Part shown: in pieces, positions 52,768 to 61,904 of the stretch
How positions within the stretch are numbered: the first letter of the stretch is position 1
Layout: each line of letters begins with the position of its first letter
Source of the DNA: Lawsonibacter celer
GTDB taxonomy: Bacteria; Bacillota; Clostridia; Oscillospirales; Oscillospiraceae
Direction of reading: 5' to 3'
NCBI RefSeq assembly: GCF_014281125.1
Contig: NZ_JACOEA010000003.1
Location: 62,001 to 126,000 of the forward strand
Length of the DNA: 64,000 nt
Program-made: the position numbers and the translations under genes
The notes under the pieces: generated by a model
Seen by the model: the letters and a program-made list of their open reading frames with translations, nothing else
Told to the model about the DNA's origin: nothing
Databases searched by the model: none

Positions 52768-53865
52768 TCAGCCGGTGGTGACGTTCTTCTGGAACAGCTC
52801 GATCCAGTCGGCCTTGACGGAGTTGATATAGCTGAAATCAAAGGTCTTCAGGTTGGCCACCTCGTCCTCGCCGTACACCATGTAGGCGTCCTGCTCCTCG
52901 GTGATGGTGGCGTTCTTGTTCACGGGCGCCTCGCTGACCTTCTCGGCCACCAGGGCCTGGGTCTCGGGCTCAAGCATATACTTGACCAGCTTCTGGGCCA
53001 GCTCCGGATGGGCGCAGCCCTCCACCACGTTGATGGTGGTCATGTTGGAGAAGTTACCCTCCTCGGCGTCCACCCACTGGACGTTGACGCCGGAGGCCTG
53101 CAGAATGGGCAGGAACATATCCATAAACACGGCGATGTCGCACTCGCCGGTGGTAAAGCCGTTGATCACGTCGGAGCCGCTGGCGTAGAACAGGCCGATG
53201 TTCTTCTTGTTGGCGGCCATAAAGTCAATGGCCGGGGTGATGTCCTCCTGGGTGCCGCCCAGATCCTCCACCAGGGCCACGGCAATCATGGGGCCGGCGG
53301 TGCCGGTCATGTCGGGCATCATCACGCGGCCCTCATAGTCGCCCTCAAAGAGCTCCTTGTAGCTCTTGGGGGGATTCTCCACCGTGTCGGCGTTGTACAT
53401 GATGCCGTAAGAGGTGACAGAATAGGCGGGGCCGTAGCCCTCGTCCACAATGGCGAAGTCGTACAGCTGGTCCAGGTTGTCCACAATGGAGGTGTCGATT
53501 TCCGCGAACAGCCCTTCCTCGTTGCCAATGACGGCAAAGCTGTCGTTCAGAAAGGCCACGTCGATCTCGGGGGCGTCCTTCTGGGCGCGGATCTTGTTGA
53601 GGCGGTCGGAGTTGCCGGCGGTTTCGTCAATGATGATGGTGCAGTTGTTTTCCTCCTCAAAGGGGGCGACGATCTCCTTCAGAGCGGCGCCGGTAGTGCC
53701 GCCCCAGGTGGCCACAACCAGCTCAGTGGGCTCGCCAGCGGGTGCGCCGGAGCTGGGCGCGGGGGTATTGCTGGAGCCGGCGGGCTCCTTGCTGTCGCTG
53801 GAGCAGCCGGTCAGCAGCATGGCGGCCATGGCGGCCGCCAGAATCAGAGAGAGCAGCTTTTTCAT
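52768..53865 (-). CDS. potD: ABC transporter substrate-binding lipoprotein (PotD-like)
   Basis: The 365-residue protein has a lipoprotein signal, with Cys21 in LLTGCSSDS. A Ser/Pro/Ala-rich spacer follows, then a type II periplasmic-binding domain: WGGTTGAALKEIVAPFEEEN, EIDVAFLNDSFA, PAYSVTSYGIMYN and MLEPETQALVAEKV. This resembles the PotD/YdcS group that binds spermidine or putrescine; related proteins bind iron or other ligands, so the substrate is inferred. It is the last gene of the importer operon, 35 bases after potA. Confidence 0.85.
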   Translation of the reverse strand: MKKLLSLILAAAMAAMLLTGCSSDSKEPAGSSNTPAPSSGAPAGEPTELVVATWGGTTGAALKEIVAPFEEENNCTIIIDETAGNSDRLNKIRAQKDAPEIDVAFLNDSFAVIGNEEGLFAEIDTSIVDNLDQLYDFAIVDEGYGPAYSVTSYGIMYNADTVENPPKSYKELFEGDYEGRVMMPDMTGTAGPMIAVALVEDLGGTQEDITPAIDFMAANKKNIGLFYASGSDVINGFTTGECDIAVFMDMFLPILQASGVNVQWVDAEEGNFSNMTTINVVEGCAHPELAQKLVKYMLEPETQALVAEKVSEAPVNKNATITEEQDAYMVYGEDEVANLKTFDFSYINSVKADWIELFQKNVTTG

Positions 53866-53900
53866 ATTCTTTCCTCCTAAAAATACGTTCGTTTTGCCTG

Positions 53901-54968
53901 TCAGTTCTTATATATGAGCAGCTTGTCCGCAGGCAGCTTCGCATCCATGCGTGCGCCCGCCTTCCCGCTGTCATAATTGTGGATATTGATATGGAGCAGC
54001 GCGTCTTTTAAAACGCCTTCCACGTCAATGCGGCTGACCACGCCCTTATAGGTCACGTTCTGGATGGTGCCCGTGACCACATTCTCCCCAGGGCCGTCCG
54101 CCGGAAGGATGTTGTCGGGCCGGATGGCCAGCTGCACCGCGTCCCCGGCGGCAAAGCCGGTATGGAAGCGGTCATGCGCCCGGAACTGGTTCCCGTTGGT
54201 GTCCGTCACGGTAACGGTCTCCCCGTCCACGGCGGCCACCGTGCCGTCAAAGAGGTTGGTAAAGCCCATGAAGTCGGCCACATAGGGGTTCTCCGGGTAG
54301 TCAAACACCCCGTCGGGGGTACCGATCTGCATAATATGTCCGGCGTTCATCACCACCACCCGGTCCGCCAGGGAGACCGCCTCCTCGTGGTCGTGGGTGA
54401 CGATAATGGTGGTCACTCCCAGCTCCCGCTGGATACGCTTGATCTCCACCTGCATCTCCACCCGCAGCTTGGCGTCCAGATTGCTCAGCGGCTCGTCCAG
54501 CAGCAGCAGGGCGGGCTCCATCACCAGGGCGCGGGCCAGGGCCACCCGCTGCTGCTGTCCTCCGGACAGCTCACGGGGGAAGCGCTTCTCCATGCCGGTC
54601 AGGCGCACCAGCTCCAGCATGCCGTTGACCTTGGCCGAGATCTGCTCCCTGGGCAGCTTCTGCAGCTTCAGGGAAAAGGCCACGTTGTCAAACACCGTCA
54701 TATGGGGGAACAGCGCGTAGTTCTGGAAAAAGATACCCACGTTGCGCTTGTGGGCAGGGATGCCCGCCATGGATTTCCCGTCAATGGCGATGGAGCCGGA
54801 GAAGGGCGCCGTAAACCCGGCGATCATCCGCAGAATCGTGGTCTTGCCGCAGCCGCTGCCCCCCAGCAGGGCAATCATCTCGCCCCGCTCCACATCCAGG
54901 GTGACGTCATGGACCGCGGTAAAGTCGCCGAATTTTTTGGTCAGATTTCGTATTTCAAGATAAGCCAT
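53901..54968 (-). CDS. potA: ABC transporter ATP-binding protein (PotA-like)
   Basis: The 355 residues power the importer. Walker A is GGSGCGKTT at 36-44, the signature LSGGQ at 134-138, Walker B LLLLDEP at 154-160, and the switch His in VTHDHEEA. A C-terminal TOBE domain from about 285 is typical of PotA and related importers. YHTQ features match the CysA/PotA class. It lies 18 bases after the potC-like gene. Confidence 0.92.
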   Translation of the reverse strand: MAYLEIRNLTKKFGDFTAVHDVTLDVERGEMIALLGGSGCGKTTILRMIAGFTAPFSGSIAIDGKSMAGIPAHKRNVGIFFQNYALFPHMTVFDNVAFSLKLQKLPREQISAKVNGMLELVRLTGMEKRFPRELSGGQQQRVALARALVMEPALLLLDEPLSNLDAKLRVEMQVEIKRIQRELGVTTIIVTHDHEEAVSLADRVVVMNAGHIMQIGTPDGVFDYPENPYVADFMGFTNLFDGTVAAVDGETVTVTDTNGNQFRAHDRFHTGFAAGDAVQLAIRPDNILPADGPGENVVTGTIQNVTYKGVVSRIDVEGVLKDALLHINIHNYDSGKAGARMDAKLPADKLLIYKN

Positions 54969-54986
54969 GCTCTTGTGCCTCCAGCG

Positions 54987-55793
54987 TCAGGTTTTCAGGA
55001 ACATATCCAGGCCTACTACCCGTTCCATAATCAGCATCAGCGCCAGAGAGCCCAGAATCAGAATGGTGGAAATGGCGGCGATGGTGGGATCAAAGGAGAA
55101 CTCCATATAGTTCAGGATCCGCACAGGCAGGGTGGAGAATTTGGCGTTGGTGAGGAAGGAGCTGACCACCGCCTCGTCAAAGGAGTAGAGGAAGGCCAGC
55201 AGGGCCCCCGCCATGACGCCGGGCTTGATCACCGGCAGGGTCACCTTGAAAAAGGTGGTCACCGGGCCCGCGCCCAGACTGGCCGCCGCGTCCTCCAGCG
55301 TCCAGTCGAAGCTGGAGAGGATGGCCAGTGTGTTGCGCACAATATAGGGCAGGATAATCACAATATGGCCGATGAGAATCTTGCTCCAAGCGGGCATTCC
55401 CTTGATGCCGGAGAACAACTGCAGCAGTACAAAGGCGAAGGTGATGGAGGGAATGAACATGGGCGAGGTAAAAAAGTTGACCAAGACGTTTTTGAGCTTG
55501 AAATTGTATTTGCTCACGCTCAGGCATGCAGTCACACCCAGAAATATATCAATCACCGTGGCCACCAGGGCGATGACAATGCTGTTGACAAACCCGCTGA
55601 CAAATTTCCCTGAGGTGCTGAAAATATTGGCATACCACTTAAATGAGATCTCCTCCGGCGGGAATTTGAGCACCGGCGTGGGGCTGAAGGAGGCCAGGAT
55701 GACCACCACTAGGGGGAGCAGGATAAAGAAATAGGCCAGCACGGTGACCACCACGGGCAGCGGGCTCACCCGCCCTTTTTCTTTCTTACGCAT
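54987..55793 (-). CDS. potC: ABC transporter permease (PotC-like)
   Basis: The 268 residues start at ATG 55793 (MRKKEKGRVSPLPVVVTVLA) and have six hydrophobic segments. The EAA-type loop is in EDAAASLGAGPVTTFFKVTLPVIKPG, read in part. It overlaps the potB-like gene by eight bases. The start further upstream lies inside potB and is rejected. Confidence 0.9.
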   Translation of the reverse strand: MRKKEKGRVSPLPVVVTVLAYFFILLPLVVVILASFSPTPVLKFPPEEISFKWYANIFSTSGKFVSGFVNSIVIALVATVIDIFLGVTACLSVSKYNFKLKNVLVNFFTSPMFIPSITFAFVLLQLFSGIKGMPAWSKILIGHIVIILPYIVRNTLAILSSFDWTLEDAAASLGAGPVTTFFKVTLPVIKPGVMAGALLAFLYSFDEAVVSSFLTNAKFSTLPVRILNYMEFSFDPTIAAISTILILGSLALMLIMERVVGLDMFLKT

Positions 55794-56622
55794 TCTTGGC
55801 ACCTCCCAGGCGCTTGAGGGTCCCGCTGGTGGCCATGGTGGCCACAATCTGGAATACCAGGATGCAGAACAGCAGGATATAGCTGATGGCTGAGGCAAAG
55901 CCCCAGTTAAAGTTGACGTTGACCTCCTGGTTGACCATGGTGCTCATCATGCGGAACTTGACGCCGCCCAGCAGCTTAGGGGTGACATAGGAGGTCATGG
56001 ACAGAGTAAACACCAAGATACAGCCGGAGACAATGCCTGGGGTACTCAGGGGCAGCGTCACCTTCAGGAAGGTCTGCACCGGGCTGGCCCCCAGGGAATT
56101 GGCGGCATACTCAATATTCTCGTCAATGCTCTGAATCACGCTGGTGATGGAGAGGATCATATAGGGCAGCAGCAGGTGCACCACGCCGATGAGCACCGCC
56201 TTGTAGGTGTACATGATCTCCAGGGGCTTGTCGATCAGCCCGACGGCCTGGAGAAACTGGTTGAGCAGCCCGTTCTGCCCCAGCACCACCATCCAGCCGT
56301 AGGCACGCACCACGGCGCTGACCAGAAAGGGAAACACAGTGGCGATCAGCAGAAGATTTTTGATCTTCGATTTGGTACGGGCCAGGAAATAGGCCACCGG
56401 ATAGCCCACCAGCAGGCAGATCGCCGTGGCCTCCACGGAGATCAAAATGGTGTCCCACAGGATCTTCAGATAAAAGGTATCGGTCAGAAATTTGACAAAA
56501 TATTTCAGGCCATCCTCCCGCAGCGTACTCACCAGCACGTAGACCATTGGGATGATGAACAGGACCAGCAGCACAATGGCACACGGCGCCGCCAGAAGTA
56601 AAATTCCCTTTTTCCGCTGCAC
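55786..56622 (-). CDS. potB: ABC transporter permease (PotB-like)
   Basis: The 278 residues begin with GTG 56622 (GGGAGG eight bases upstream) as MQRKKGILLLAAPCAIVLLV. They contain six hydrophobic segments and the EAA loop in AANSLGASPVQTFLKVTLPL. First gene of the operon, preceded by the promoter at 56682. Gene order potB-potC-potA-potD is read from the minus strand. Confidence 0.9.
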   Translation of the reverse strand: MQRKKGILLLAAPCAIVLLVLFIIPMVYVLVSTLREDGLKYFVKFLTDTFYLKILWDTILISVEATAICLLVGYPVAYFLARTKSKIKNLLLIATVFPFLVSAVVRAYGWMVVLGQNGLLNQFLQAVGLIDKPLEIMYTYKAVLIGVVHLLLPYMILSITSVIQSIDENIEYAANSLGASPVQTFLKVTLPLSTPGIVSGCILVFTLSMTSYVTPKLLGGVKFRMMSTMVNQEVNVNFNWGFASAISYILLFCILVFQIVATMATSGTLKRLGGAKNA

Positions 56623-56681
56623 GTTTTTAACCTCCCGCGGGCAAATGTCCCCTTCTCACATACACATTACTTGCAGCAAAT

Positions 56682-56711
56682 ATTGTATGCCATCCGTCTC
56701 TCCCAAGTCAA
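56682..56711 (-). promoter_or_regulatory. promoter of the potBCAD operon
   Basis: TTGACT and TACAAT are 18 bases apart on the minus strand, about 55 bases before the potB start. Confidence 0.75.
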
Positions 56712-56820
56712 TGCCTTCATTCTACAATTTTTACTTTGGAAACCAAGAGCGACACTGCCATTCTGTCAAATCCGGCAAAGTTCGGATCTCCGGCCGGAGT
56801 TCCGACGTCATTTTACGGAA

Positions 56821-56853
56821 AGCAGGGTCTGCCCTCACGAGGCAGGCCCTGCT
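56821..56853. terminator. terminator after the second CNNM/CorC gene
   Basis: AGCAGGGTCTGCC pairs with GGCAGGCCCTGCT (one wobble) across a CTCACGA loop, nine bases after the stop of the convergent CorC gene. A short TTT run follows on the minus strand and GTTTTAT on the plus. Confidence 0.7.
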
Positions 56854-56861
56854 GTTTTATC

Positions 56862-58220
56862 CTATCTCTCCTCCCGGGACGGCTGTCCTTCCCCCTGCTC
56901 CTCCGGGGGCAGCCTGGAAACCAGCGCCCACTCTACCCGGTGATCGGCCAGTGTCTCCACCCGAATGTGCAGGCCGTAGGCGTCCACCTCCGGGTGGCTC
57001 CCGTTCTCCGGAATCATGGGCAGCTGGGCCAGAACCAGGCCGCTGAGGGTTTCGCTCTCCTCGTCCTCCGGAAATTCCAGCTCCAGCGCCTCCGCCACGT
57101 CCTCCAGCTCGGCGGAACCGGCAATGCGCCACAGGTTTTCCCCCGCAGGGATGATCTCCTGATCCTCCTGAGGGTCAAACTCGTCGTAGATATTGCCCAC
57201 GATTTCCTCCAGCAGGTCCTCCATGGTCACCAGTCCGGCGGTTCCGCCATATTCATCCACCACAATGGACAGATGCACCTTTCGGCTCTGCATATCCCGG
57301 AACAGCACGTCCGTGCGCACCGATTCGGGCACAAAATAGGCCGGACGCAGCAACTCCCGAAGGGGCTTGGGGGCGCTGGCGCGTTCATTCAGCAGCCAGT
57401 CCCGCGTGTTTAAAATGCCGATAATATCGTCCGCGTCTTCCTCATAGACCGGGAACCGGGAGAGGCCGGAGGCCTCAATGGTCCTGGCAATCTCCTCCGC
57501 TGAGTCCTCCGCCCAGAGCATGACCATGTCGGTGCGATGGACCATAACATCCTCTGCGTTCATATTGTTGAACTCGAAGATGTTTTCAATCATCTCCTTT
57601 TCCTCTGTCTCAATCGCGCCCCGCTCCTCGCCGATGTCCACCATCATACGGATGCCCTCTTCCGATACCTTATCGTCCTGTGCGTTTGGATCGATATGTA
57701 TCAGGCGCAGCACGCCGTTTGTGGAGATGGTCAGCAGCCAGATCAGCGGGCGCATGGCCGCAGCAAGGATATTTACCACGCCGCTGGCAAAGCGGGCCAC
57801 CTGCTCCGCCTTCTGCATGGCCACCCGCTTGGGCACCAGCTCGCCAAAGACCAGGGTAAAGTAGGAGAGAATGATGGTGATCAGGATCACGGAAAGAGTA
57901 TGCACAGCGGATTCTGCCGGGGCTGCAAGCTCATACCGCCCAGCCGCCCACGCAGTAATCCGGCCGGCAAAGTTGTCCGCCGCAAAGGCGGAGCCCAGAA
58001 ATCCAGCCAAGGTAATGCCGATCTGAATCGTGGACAGGAATCGGGTGGGCGCCTGCGCAATCCTCACCAGCCGGGCGGCCACCCGGTCTCCCTCCTCTGC
58101 CTGACGGCGTACTGCCGCCTCGTTCAGGGAGAGCACGGCGATCTCTGCGGCAGCAAAAAAGGCATTAAGCGCAATGAGCACCACCTGTAAGAGCAGCTGC
58201 GGCCATAATGGGGGTTGCAA
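56862..58220 (-). CDS. second CNNM/CorC (HlyC) family membrane protein
   Basis: The 452 residues start with TTG 58220, seven bases after AAGGAGG. The N-terminal membrane domain has FFAAAEIAVLSLNEAAVRR and GITLAGFLGSAFA. The CBS pair includes FPVYEEDADDIIGIL and VDEYGGTAGLVTMEDLLEEIVG. The C-terminal CorC domain is followed by an Arg/Glu tail. It is a diverged paralogue of the protein at 13496. It lacks the long structured leader. Role in metal ion export is inferred from family. Confidence 0.9.
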   Translation of the reverse strand: MQPPLWPQLLLQVVLIALNAFFAAAEIAVLSLNEAAVRRQAEEGDRVAARLVRIAQAPTRFLSTIQIGITLAGFLGSAFAADNFAGRITAWAAGRYELAAPAESAVHTLSVILITIILSYFTLVFGELVPKRVAMQKAEQVARFASGVVNILAAAMRPLIWLLTISTNGVLRLIHIDPNAQDDKVSEEGIRMMVDIGEERGAIETEEKEMIENIFEFNNMNAEDVMVHRTDMVMLWAEDSAEEIARTIEASGLSRFPVYEEDADDIIGILNTRDWLLNERASAPKPLRELLRPAYFVPESVRTDVLFRDMQSRKVHLSIVVDEYGGTAGLVTMEDLLEEIVGNIYDEFDPQEDQEIIPAGENLWRIAGSAELEDVAEALELEFPEDEESETLSGLVLAQLPMIPENGSHPEVDAYGLHIRVETLADHRVEWALVSRLPPEEQGEGQPSREER

Positions 58221-58268
58221 AAAAATTCCTCCTTAAAATAAAAATACGGAATTTGGAAATTAGTAATT

Positions 58269-58277
58269 AGTATATCA
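58269..58277 (-). promoter_or_regulatory. extended -10 promoter of the second CorC gene
   Basis: TGATATACT on the minus strand lies about 48 bases before the gene. The -35 is unclear. Confidence 0.5.
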
Positions 58278-58324
58278 CAGCGCAGGAAAAAATCTACCAA
58301 AATGCAGAAAAAAGTTTTTAGGTA

Positions 58325-58333
58325 TGCTATAAT
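58325..58333 (+). promoter_or_regulatory. extended -10 promoter of the CLC gene
   Basis: TGCTATAAT is an extended -10 with consensus TATAAT, about 37 bases before the CLC start. It is back to back with the CorC promoter. Confidence 0.6.
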
Positions 58334-58369
58334 ATCCATGCTTGTCCCATGCCCTGCAGGTATTTTACA

Positions 58370-59707
58370 ATGGAGTGTGTCAAAGCAATGGATACGACCC
58401 AAGAACGAAACAGCCGGCTGCGCGCCCTGCTGGCCCATCCGGGCACCTTTTTGAAATGGCTGCTCTTCGCCGCTGTTATCGGCCTGGTGGTCGGCTGTGT
58501 GGGCACCGGTTTCTCTTATGCCCTTACCGCTGTCACTAATCTGCGCACAGCCCGCCCCTGGCTACTCGGTCTGCTGCCCCTGGGCGGCGTCTCCATTGTG
58601 CTGCTCTACCGGGTATGCGGCATGGAGAAGGACCGGGGCACCAATTTTGTCCTAGCGGCGGTGCGGGAAAACGCAGCCCTCCCGCTGCGCACAGCGCCGC
58701 TGGTCTTTCTCTCCACAGTCATCACCCACCTGGTGGGCGGCTCCTCCGGCCGGGAAGGCGCCATTCTCCAGATCGGCGGCTCTATCTCCTCCTCCATCGG
58801 CCGGTGGATGCGCCTGGACGACAAGGACAGCCGAATTATTACCATGTGCGGCATGGCCGCCGGTTTTGCCGCTCTGTTTGGCACCCCCCTTACCGCCGCC
58901 ATGTTTGCCATGGAGGTGGTAAGCGTGGGCGTGCTCTATTATGCGGCCATCGTCCCCTGCGTGCTCTCTGCCGTCATCGGCGTCTGGGTGGCCCAGCTGT
59001 TCGGCGTGGCGCCCACGGTCTTTACGCTGAGCGGCATCCCCGGCCTCAGCCCCCTGACGCTGCTGCAGGCGCTTGCGATGGGGGTCCTGTTCGCGCTGCT
59101 GTCTATTCTGTTCTGCCGGATCATGCACGCCGCCCCCAGGCTCTATGACCGCTTCCTCCCCCACCCCCTGGTGCGCGCCGCCGTAGGCGGGGGCCTGGTC
59201 ATCGCCCTGACGGCGCTGGTCTGGCTGTGGAACCCGGGCACCTTTGATTACAACGGTGCGGGGGCCGGTGTGATCCACACCGCTGTGGCCGGCCAGGCCC
59301 GGCCCGAGGCCTTTGTGCTGAAAATGCTTTTCACCGCCGTCACCCTGGGCGCGGGCTTCAAGGGGGGCGAGATTGTCCCCGTGTTCTTTACCGGGGCCAC
59401 CTTCGGCTGTACCGCCGCCCCCCTGCTGGGGCTCTCCCCCTCCTTTGGGGCGGGTCTGGGCATGGTAAGCGTGTTCTGCGGCGTGACCAACTGTCCCCTC
59501 ACCTCTCTGCTGCTGGCCCTGGAGCTCTTCGGTGGGAGCAGCAGCGGCATGCTCTCCGGACAGAGCCTGTGTCTCTTCGCCGTGTCAATCGCCGTATCCT
59601 ACATGCTCTCGGGCTACTATGGCCTCTACAGCGAGCAGAAGATCGTCTACTCCAAGCTCCGCCCCGAGTTTATCGACCAGAAGGCCAACCAGCACAGGGA
59701 GCCCTAG
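58370..59707 (+). CDS. CLC-family chloride (or fluoride) channel/antiporter
   Basis: About 445 residues with ten or more hydrophobic segments. The CLC motifs are GGSSGREGAILQIGGS (the gating Glu in GREG), GFKGGEIVPVFFTGATFG and FCGVTNCPLTSLLLALELFGG. The selectivity loop near the N terminus reads GTNFVLAA rather than the GSGIP of chloride transporters, which leaves fluoride (CLC-F) possible, but no fluoride riboswitch is present. The start is ATG 58370 or the ATG six codons later; AGG spacing favours 58370. Confidence 0.85.
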   Translation: MECVKAMDTTQERNSRLRALLAHPGTFLKWLLFAAVIGLVVGCVGTGFSYALTAVTNLRTARPWLLGLLPLGGVSIVLLYRVCGMEKDRGTNFVLAAVRENAALPLRTAPLVFLSTVITHLVGGSSGREGAILQIGGSISSSIGRWMRLDDKDSRIITMCGMAAGFAALFGTPLTAAMFAMEVVSVGVLYYAAIVPCVLSAVIGVWVAQLFGVAPTVFTLSGIPGLSPLTLLQALAMGVLFALLSILFCRIMHAAPRLYDRFLPHPLVRAAVGGGLVIALTALVWLWNPGTFDYNGAGAGVIHTAVAGQARPEAFVLKMLFTAVTLGAGFKGGEIVPVFFTGATFGCTAAPLLGLSPSFGAGLGMVSVFCGVTNCPLTSLLLALELFGGSSSGMLSGQSLCLFAVSIAVSYMLSGYYGLYSEQKIVYSKLRPEFIDQKANQHREP

Positions 59708-59761
59708 CCAGGTCCCGCCGGGGCGCGGTCCCCCGGGGAACACCTTTTTAAGGAGGTCGGC

Positions 59762-60430
59762 ATGAACATTTTTGACATTATGGGTCCCGTTATGGTGGGC
59801 CCCTCCTCCTCCCACACGGCGGGGGCGGCACGGATCGGGCTGATTACCCGCCGGCTGCTTGGCGTTCAGCCGGTGGCGGCCCAGCTGCTGCTCCACGGCT
59901 CCTTTGCCGCCACCGGCGCGGGGCACGGCACCGACCGGGCTCTGGTGGCGGGACTGCTTGGCATGGGGCCCGACGACCCCCGTCTGCCCGCCAGCTTTGA
60001 GCTGGCGCAGGAGGCCGGCCTCTCCCTGGAGCTGGGCAAGACGGTTCTGCGGGGCGTCCACCCCAACACGGTGCTTTTGCGGGTGACCGCCCCGGACGGT
60101 CGGGCTCTGGAAGTGGTGGCCTCCTCCCTGGGGGGCGGCCGGGTGAAGGTTTGCTCCATTGACGGGTTGGAGGCCTCCTTTACCGGCGACCTTCCCACCC
60201 TCATCATCCGCAATGAGGACCGCCCCGGCCATGTGGCCGAGGTGGCCAACCTGCTCAGCCACCACGGGGTCAACATCGCGGCCATGCAGCTCTACCGGGA
60301 CCGCCGAGGCGGGCTGGCGGTCATGGTGATTGAGAGCGACCAGCCCATCCCCGCCGCCCTGGTGGACTGGCTGCGCCGCTGCCCGGGGATTGTCCGGGTG
60401 GTTTATCTGAACATGGGAGAGGAGAGCTGA
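59762..60430 (+). CDS. sdaAB: L-serine dehydratase, beta subunit
   Basis: With the alpha subunit this iron-sulfur enzyme turns L-serine into pyruvate and ammonia. The 222 residues start MNIFDIMGPVMVGPSSSHTAGA, the family signature. An ACT domain lies at about 148-220 (LIIRNEDRPGHVAEVANLL). AAGGAGG precedes the ATG. The split alpha/beta form is typical of anaerobic Firmicutes. The stop is three bases before sdaAA. Confidence 0.97.
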   Translation: MNIFDIMGPVMVGPSSSHTAGAARIGLITRRLLGVQPVAAQLLLHGSFAATGAGHGTDRALVAGLLGMGPDDPRLPASFELAQEAGLSLELGKTVLRGVHPNTVLLRVTAPDGRALEVVASSLGGGRVKVCSIDGLEASFTGDLPTLIIRNEDRPGHVAEVANLLSHHGVNIAAMQLYRDRRGGLAVMVIESDQPIPAALVDWLRRCPGIVRVVYLNMGEES

Positions 60431-60433
60431 GTC

Positions 60434-61282
60434 ATGGCCTTTCAATCTGTGGAGAGCCTGTTGCTGGCCGCCCGGGACGCGCCGGTGTGGCAGGTGGTGC
60501 TGGAGGACGACTGCCGGGACCGCGGCTCGGAGCGGGAGGAGAGCTGGGCAAGAATGGCCGGCCTGTGGTCGGCCATGCAGTCCGCCGCCGCTGACTACGA
60601 TCCCGCCCGGCGCTCGCCCAGCGGCCTGTCCGGAGGCAACGCCGCCAGGCTGGAGGGCCCCGGTCCCGGCCTGTGCGGCCCCTTTGTGCGGGAGATCATC
60701 GCCGCCGCGGTCCGGAACGGGGAGTGCAATGCCTGTATGCGCCGCATTGTGGCCGCCCCCACGGCGGGGGCCAGCGGTGTGCTGCCCGCCGTGCTTCTCC
60801 CGCTCCAACGCAGGGACGTACTGCCGGATGAAGTGATCGTTCAGGCCCTCTATGTGGCCGCCGGCTTCGGGCAGGTTATTGCCACCCGGGCCTCCATCGC
60901 CGGGGCGGAGGGGGGGTGTCAGGCCGAGGTAGGCTCCGCCTCCGCCATGGCCGCCGCAGCCCTGGTCCACATCATGGGCGGCACGGGTGAACAGATGGCC
61001 CATGCCTGTGCCATTGCCCTGTCCAATACCCTTGGACTGGTGTGCGACCCGGTGGCCGGTCTGGTGGAAGTCCCTTGCGTCAACCGCAACGTCATGGGCG
61101 CGGTCAATGCCCTCTCCTGTGCGGAGCTGGCCCTCTCCGGCATCAAAAGCGCCATCCCCTGCGACGAGGTTATCGACGCCATGCGTGCCGTAGGCGACGC
61201 CATGCCCGCCGCGCTCCGGGAGACAGGCAACGGCGGATTGGCCGCCACCCCCACCGGCCGCAGAATCGCAGAATCCATGTAG
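60434..61282 (+). CDS. sdaAA: L-serine dehydratase, alpha subunit
   Basis: This is the catalytic [4Fe-4S] subunit. The 282 residues contain ECNACMRRIVAAPTAGASGV, GGCQAEVGSASAMAAAALVH and a further conserved Cys near LVCDPVAGLVEVPCV, the probable cluster ligands. NTLGLVCDPVAG is diagnostic. It ends in AATPTGRRIAESM. It directly follows sdaAB and forms the two-gene operon with it. Confidence 0.97.
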   Translation: MAFQSVESLLLAARDAPVWQVVLEDDCRDRGSEREESWARMAGLWSAMQSAAADYDPARRSPSGLSGGNAARLEGPGPGLCGPFVREIIAAAVRNGECNACMRRIVAAPTAGASGVLPAVLLPLQRRDVLPDEVIVQALYVAAGFGQVIATRASIAGAEGGCQAEVGSASAMAAAALVHIMGGTGEQMAHACAIALSNTLGLVCDPVAGLVEVPCVNRNVMGAVNALSCAELALSGIKSAIPCDEVIDAMRAVGDAMPAALRETGNGGLAATPTGRRIAESM

Positions 61283-61317
61283 GCGGGCAGGGGGACGCCC
61301 CGCGCCAGGTGGCGCGT

Positions 61318-61372
61318 CCAAGGTTTTTGCCCGCAAAACCTTGGCGCAAGGCGGAATTTATTTCCGCCGCGC
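61318..61372. repeat. paired palindromes downstream of sdaAA
   Basis: CCAAGGTTTT pairs with AAAACCTTGG at 61318-61344, and GCGC-AAGGCGGAA pairs with TTCCGCC-GCGC at 61344-61372, arranged tip to tail. Neither has a usable T-run. The rest of 61283-61532 is GC-rich with no gene, except the promoter at its end. Confidence 0.45.
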
Positions 61373-61475
61373 AGGTCAAAAGAAAAAGGGGCCCCGCGGA
61401 ATGGTGCACTCCATGGAGAACGACACCCCGCGCCAAACGCAATTGGAAGCCGCAGGCCTCCTCGTTTGCGGGGGC

Positions 61476-61505
61476 TTGCCTGGGCCCCGGAGCGCATGGT
61501 ATACT
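61476..61505 (+). promoter_or_regulatory. promoter of the glyoxalase-acyltransferase genes
   Basis: TTGCCT and TATACT are 18 bases apart with TGG before the -10, about 28 bases before the gene. Confidence 0.65.
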
Positions 61506-61532
61506 CACGGAGAGTATTGATGAGGTGATCTT

Positions 61533-61901
61533 ATGCTGCGTTTCAACCATTTTAATTTCAACGTGCTGGACCTGTCCCGCTCGCTGGCGTTCTACCGGGA
61601 CGCTTTAGGCCTGCAGGTGGTCCGGGAGAAGGAGGCCGGGGACGGCTCCTTCCGGCTGGTGTATCTGGGCGACGGGGAGAGTGGCTTCTCCCTGGAGCTG
61701 ACCTGGCTGCGGGACCGGACCGAGCCCTACGACCTGGGCGACGAGGAGTTCCACCTGGCCTTTGCCGCGAACGACTTTGAGGCCGTCCACGCCCGGCACC
61801 GGGACATGGGCTGCATCTGCTTTGAAAACCCGGACATGGGCATTTATTTTATCCAGGACCCGGACGGCTATTGGATCGAGATCGTCCCCGCAGAGAAGTA
61901 A
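61533..61901 (+). CDS. glyoxalase I-type VOC protein
   Basis: The 122 residues match lactoylglutathione lyase: two VOC modules with metal ligands His6, Glu55, His74 and Glu116, and FYRDALGLQVV and FIQDPDGYWIEIVP. It would detoxify methylglyoxal as a thiol adduct. The usual thiol in Clostridia is not fixed from sequence. The stop is three bases from the next start, so it may be cotranscribed with the acyltransferase. Confidence 0.9.
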   Translation: MLRFNHFNFNVLDLSRSLAFYRDALGLQVVREKEAGDGSFRLVYLGDGESGFSLELTWLRDRTEPYDLGDEEFHLAFAANDFEAVHARHRDMGCICFENPDMGIYFIQDPDGYWIEIVPAEK

Positions 61902-61904
61902 GCC

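Noticed and set aside
58278..58369. Fluoride riboswitch before the CLC gene
   Set aside because: Only about 35 bases of leader exist between the extended -10 and the start, with no fluoride aptamer motif.
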